Assembly (NCBI GenBank): GCA_014904845.1
Contig: MU119476.1
Span: 1 to 64,000 of the forward strand
DNA length: 64,000 nucleotides
From: Acephala macrosclerotiorum
Lineage: Eukaryota > Ascomycota > Leotiomycetes > Helotiales > Mollisiaceae
Direction: 5' to 3'
Within the stretch, counting starts at the first letter, position 1, and every line of letters begins with the position of its first letter. Positions 60,067-64,000 of the stretch are shown here, one piece after another. Both the position numbers and the translations under genes were made by a program. The notes under the pieces were generated by a model. The model was not told where the DNA came from. It saw only the letters and a program-made list of their open reading frames with translations, and searched no databases.

Positions 60067-60867
60067 ATGAGCAGCAGCAAATCTAGAGATATCTGTTTTC
60101 ATTACAGATCCGGTACATGCAGATTCGGATCTCGATGCAGATACTCCCATGATCTACAGGTGAAACGTCCTGTCACCAAAGCAGATTTCCCATACTATTT
60201 CTCTTTATTTGAATCCTCTAGTATTTCGCCTAAATCAGCCGAGTGCCTCTGTTAACTTTTGGGCACAATAGTCTGTTACGCACCCTGAGCTTCCAGGGAA
60301 TCGAACGATAGCCATGCATCAAGGAAACTCTCGACCGGCGGATCATATCGATGCCTTCTTTGCACAGCATGAGGAGTTCGACTATAATCCATCAGCACCA
60401 GTGTGGGCTGAGTTCAGTCGTATGTGCGATGAGTTTGGGTGGTATATCGAGGATTACGAGATGCGGAACGCAAAGCGGAACTTCAAGTCGGCAATGGTGC
60501 AGCAATTTAACGATCTTTATGGAACTGATATGAACGATCTGGATTCATGGCACAAGCTATGCCGCATCCTGAATATTGAACCTATACCCGAGGGCTTGAA
60601 GGAGTGTCGCGAAGTAAGTGCTTACCAGATTTTACGTATTTTCAACTGACTGGCAGTAATCAGCAAGTTCGTCAAACACATGTGAATCTAGTGGATCTCG
60701 TGGATATGCCGCGCACGGGTACAGCTGTGAGGGTCTTCCCAAATCTCAAGAAGCTGCAGGATTATACAATCGAGAACGCAAAGTACTTTCCTAAGGAGGA
60801 CGCATATGCTGGTGGCTTGTTGCGCTTCTTGCTCCGAGAGATCCTTCATTCACGGCGCAGTGACTAG
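60067..60867 (+). CDS. CCCH zinc-finger protein with conserved fungal C-terminal domain
   Basis: Exons are 60067-60159, 60290-60613 and 60664-60867 (206 aa). A single CCCH finger near residues 9-28 reads CFHYRSGTCRFGSRCRYSH (C-x7-C-x5-C-x3-H), a type that binds RNA. A compact helical domain follows, with FFAQHEEFDYNPSAPVWAEF, FNDLYGTDMNDLDSWHKLC, HVNLVDLVDM and FPKEDAYAGGLLRFLLREI. I recall this arrangement as widespread in filamentous fungi but know of no function. The acceptor at CCTGAG|CTTCCAG is chosen for frame; the intron-1 boundary is the least certain part. Confidence 0.8.
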
Positions 60868-61324
60868 TGTGATTTTGAGGAATTATGAGGGGGAAGAGAA
60901 ATCTTGCTGGGTCTCTGCTTAGGCGTGAAGCTATTTGTACATTGATGGACCCTTTCCGGGTGAACCACGAAGTCCTGGGATGTCTTGGTGGGATCTCTTA
61001 TTCTCCCTATTGTCATCGTAAGCAATCTGAGACTGTTACTCTTGCTACTTCGTTGTTTCAGACCCACTGAGAGCGTGTTATAAGAACTCTATTGGATATT
61101 ACATATCGACTTGATGGCTTTGATGACAAAAAATTCTCTATTTTGGTATGTTATGCATGGCACGTTGCTGATCAGGAAGGACTGCTGGCCGCTTGTTAGG
61201 CATGCTTGCAAACAGCGAGATTGAGGATTTTTCAGCGGCGCAGCTACAATTCACATTCGTAACCAAACATTCTCCCATTCAATTTGTACCTACTTACGGT
61301 TCGGTGTGCGGGTACAAGATAACA
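60868..61324. other. Convergent 3' ends
   Basis: This is the spacer between the CCCH gene (plus) and the RBR gene (minus). No feature was recognised. Confidence 0.5.
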
Positions 61325-62717
61325 TCATAGCCTGTTGTTCCTACACCTCCTGCAAGCCTGGATGTGACACTGTCTACACTCGAAAATGAAAGATGGTAAC
61401 GTATGGTAACACTCTTCACAGCGATGTTGACCCCTGAGATACTCCCAGCTCTCATGATTACAGTTGTGCCGACCCCTCAGGTTTTGCGCCGCCACAGCAA
61501 CTTGCTCCCTTACTTGTAAAGGATTGGCGCCCGCTGGTTGACGAGCGACAAGTTGGTTTGCGCGGCTCATGAGACGCTCTTCATTCCATTGTGGACAGGC
61601 ACACGTCTTCCAGCGTTGTGCGCAGACGTAGCAGAACTGTGCTCCGCAGAGGCAGCTAGGTCAGTTAGCTAGACTTCTGAACGGACGGGCGAGGAGCTGA
61701 GACAAACGTTATGTGGTTACATCCAATGTCGAGCTCTACCAACCGGCGGCAGGAGAAGCAGCGCTGCCATCCGTGCTCGTCCGCAGTTTGCAGTACTTGC
61801 TGAAGCGCTGTATCGGCGGGACAGTCCCCCCCGTGGCTAGCGGCTTTGCATAGTGTGCAGGTTATGCTCCTGCAGTCCGGACAAGAAGCTTCCTCATCGA
61901 CAATGTTTTCCGCCCGGATGAAGGCTGAGCAGAGAGGATTGGAGCAGTAAGTTCGATCTGGTGTGTCGAACTCAACCTTCTTCAACTCGTACTGTTGAAT
62001 AAGCGTAGCGGTCAGGAGAATCTGTACGGTCCCGGTGGTGGGAATCGGCTGGTGACAGCAGCGGGGAGGGAACAACGAATCATCAGTTGCAGAGGCACGA
62101 AAGAGATCTTGTAGACAGTCTCGGCAGTATTCATGACCGCAGGGAACTAGGGCTGTATGAAAGAATTGAACTTGCTCTTGACAAGCTATGCAGCGGCGGT
62201 ACAAAGCTTGAGCAGTCGGTCTTGTGCCCGCCCAGTCCGACGACTCTGGTTCGCCGGAGCCGCTATTCGAAGCTGCCCCAATCGATTCGAGGTCGAGCTC
62301 GTCAGCAGGGGCTTGTACGTAGAGAGCTGAAAGCTTGGAAATGAAGTCTTCGTCCATCTCTTCAGGGGTGATTATCCGTGGTGGAATGTGGTTCGGAGTT
62401 GCACCACCAAGTCTGCACGCCGTCGCTCTATCGCTCGCTGCGGTCTGCTCTTCGGAGAGTGAGGCTCTAAGAACATCGCCATCCATTTGGCAGGCCCGAG
62501 CGATGCTTCTCGTCATCTGCCGATCGGTAAGGATGGAAGCGCTGCGCTCCAGATCCTCTTGAAATAGCTTTATTGCGAACTGCGAGTCCGGTAGCTCTCC
62601 TTCTCGAGCTTTACCCTTGCCCTGGCATGTTGTGTAGAGTTCTTGGCTGTCTTGGATCTGGAGTTGAATAATCAACAAGGCGCTAGCTTCGTCTATGAGG
62701 TCAAAAACGTCCACCAT
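61325..62717 (-). CDS. RBR (RING1-IBR-RING2) E3 ubiquitin ligase
   Basis: This predicted ligase takes ubiquitin onto its own catalytic Cys before transfer. Exons are 62717-61708 and 61655-61325 (446 aa), with a 52-nt intron between two Cys-rich parts. RING1 begins CIACQEQVQFF and continues PCGHEYCRDCLQDLF. The IBR has YCSNPLCSAFI, CPDCRSITCTLC and HGGDC. RING2 has CFSCRRLVEL, IGCNHITCLCGAQFCYVC and CACPQW; the Cys of IGCNH is the expected catalytic residue. A C-terminal Cys/His cluster (HRCEECYHTL, FECRQCHIQACRRCR) follows. The N-terminal third is Gln/Glu-rich. Parkin/HHARI-like fungal RBR proteins are numerous; the substrate is unknown. Confidence 0.92.
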
Positions 62718-63211
62718 AGTGTCAACAATTAGTTGAAGGAAAAGAAGTATAGAGCGGACAAAACTTGATCATCAGAAAAGACATCTCACCGCCTTGTTGA
62801 GGAGATCTGCAAGGCGCACAGTAATTAGCCCCTAGTATCTTTCCGCTAGATCACAGTGTGATGGAGGTGCGTCGCATAGGTGGTAGCTAATAACATCAGG
62901 GAATAAATGCCAATACTTCCCGGAAGTTCTGTGGCTTCTATTGGATCAAAAGCTGCAGGCATCCCGATTGAGAGGTTTCGGTAGGCCTCCAACGGATTTG
63001 GTTAGTACCCATCCTATCGACCGCCTCATGTTTGTCCAGATATGCGAGTGTGGGAGCACAAGAGAAGGTGTCTATAGCCTGGTCGATGAATTACTCGAGA
63101 AATAGGCAGTGGGGATTTTACCCGTAGCCTACAGGATTGCGTACGAAGAGTTCCTTGAGGTAAGGCTGGCCAAAAATTTGTAATATAACCGGTTGCCAGG
63201 ACGTTCCGCCT
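62718..63211. other. Divergent promoter region
   Basis: About 0.5 kb between the RBR gene and the repeat upstream of the P-loop gene. No other gene was seen. Confidence 0.5.
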
Positions 63212-63308
63212 CAGTAACACTCCATCTCAGTAACACTCCATCTCAGTAACACTCCATCTCAGTAACACTCCATCTCAGCAACACTCCCATCTTAGCAACA
63301 CTCCATCA
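63212..63308. repeat. 16-bp tandem repeat, six copies, upstream of a start codon
   Basis: Four perfect units of CAGTAACACTCCATCT are followed by two diverged ones (CAGCAACACTCCCATCT and TAGCAACACTCCATC). The array ends 28 bases before the ATG of the next gene, so it lies in its leader or core promoter. Confidence 0.95.
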
Positions 63309-63336
63309 ACCATTCCCGAAGAGTTAGGAACTCGTT

Positions 63337-64000
63337 ATGATGGCTACCAACAGTGAGAACACATCAATCGGGATGTTAGCCCCAATAGCAAATCCTCACC
63401 AGTCGACAAACCTCGAAAGCTGGTCCGCTCGCAAGAACACAAAAGCTGTCGTTGTCGGCCTATACGGAGTTCCTGGCTCTGGTAAGACGTTTCTGCTGGA
63501 TCAGCTAAAGGAAGAACTCGGACAAGACGACTTCGCATTCTACGAAGGTTCCCAAATGATTGCCGCTCTTATTCCTGGCGGGCTGGACGCATTCCAGAAG
63601 CTGGAGGAGGGACAGAAAGCGTATTGGCGCCAGCTTGCAATCGACACGATCGGAAAGACATGCGCTGAAAGTGGACAAGTTGCAGTTGTTGCTGGACATT
63701 TCATGTTCTGGCCCGAGGACGAAGCTGGATGGCGAGTCTGCACCAAAAACGACCTGGACACATTCACGCATATACTCTACTTGGATATTCCTGCCAAGGT
63801 CGTCGCGCAACGTCTTCTGGACGATGTGAAACGAAGCCGACCGTCGACATCTGCTGCCCACATATCCAAGTGGCAGCAGGCCGAAAAGACTGAGCTACGC
63901 TGTCTCTGCCGCAATCATGGGATTCTGTTCTCGCTCGTATCCCCACATCCGATGATGCTGGAACAAGTTTCGACGTTGCTGCACGATTTTCGGCGTCATA
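63337..64000 (+). CDS. P-loop NTPase/kinase-like protein (N-terminal part; continues past the window)
   Basis: One open frame runs off the window end (221 codons so far). Two in-frame ATGs lie side by side (63337 and 63340). After about 40 flexible residues comes VVVGLYGVPGSGKTFLLDQL, a Walker A motif GVPGSGKT. FYEGSQMIAALIPGGLDAF, AVVAGHFMFWPEDE and THILYLDIPAKVVAQRLLDD follow, the last resembling the core strand and lid of nucleoside/adenylate-type kinases. I recall similar fungal proteins as the first domain of larger proteins with HAD-hydrolase and phosphoribosyltransferase parts, but that cannot be seen here. Confidence 0.8.
   Translation, partial: MMATNSENTSIGMLAPIANPHQSTNLESWSARKNTKAVVVGLYGVPGSGKTFLLDQLKEELGQDDFAFYEGSQMIAALIPGGLDAFQKLEEGQKAYWRQLAIDTIGKTCAESGQVAVVAGHFMFWPEDEAGWRVCTKNDLDTFTHILYLDIPAKVVAQRLLDDVKRSRPSTSAAHISKWQQAEKTELRCLCRNHGILFSLVSPHPMMLEQVSTLLHDFRRH

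Overview
The window looks like nuclear DNA of a filamentous ascomycete (Pezizomycotina, most likely Leotiomycetes; the class is an inference). The genes are split by short introns of about 45-70 nt with GTAAGT-like donors and CTAAC/CTGAC branch sites. The recognisable proteins are fungal, and there are AT-rich islands of the kind left by repeat-induced point mutation (RIP). All splice models below come from reading frame and splice consensus alone; in every multi-exon model called intact, the exon lengths sum to a whole number of codons.

Layout. 1-3.5 kb: a transposon terminus and a broken FAD monooxygenase. 3.9-20.8 kb: conserved core with the Paf1-complex subunit CTR9, the SWI/SNF-RSC ATPase, a lipid-droplet-type hydrolase, a Cas1/CASD1-like O-acetyltransferase and an unknown protein. 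20.8-35.6 kb: sparse, with a RING-like protein, a long-chain alcohol oxidase (GMC family), a MITE-like AT-rich element with 20-bp inverted ends and a FYVE protein. 35.6-47 kb: gene-poor and repeat-rich, with a short dispersed repeat family, a 5'-truncated beta-carbonic anhydrase, an Arl3/ARFRP1-type GTPase and a decayed DUF3435/C2H2 (tyrosine-recombinase-like) gene. 48-50.6 kb: a seven-exon multipass membrane protein. 51.4-59.5 kb: accessory block with a mitochondrial-looking tract containing a 100-bp near-perfect palindrome, an MFS exporter, an apparently intact Tc1/mariner element with a second terminus beside it, a RIP-like AT island, an RNase III-like gene followed by a broken reading frame, and a solo LTR with a perfect 5-bp target duplication. 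60-64 kb: a CCCH zinc-finger protein, an RBR ubiquitin ligase, and the start of a P-loop gene whose upstream region carries a 16-bp tandem repeat.

The core genes serve transcription elongation, chromatin remodelling, vesicle traffic and lipid metabolism and do not form one pathway. No biosynthetic cluster or CRISPR array is present, and I saw no tRNA or rRNA gene. The strongest unexplained structures are the palindromic GC-cluster tract (51.4-52.5 kb), the inverted-repeat AT element (31.1-31.7 kb), the dispersed repeat family, and the RNase III-like locus next to transposon debris.
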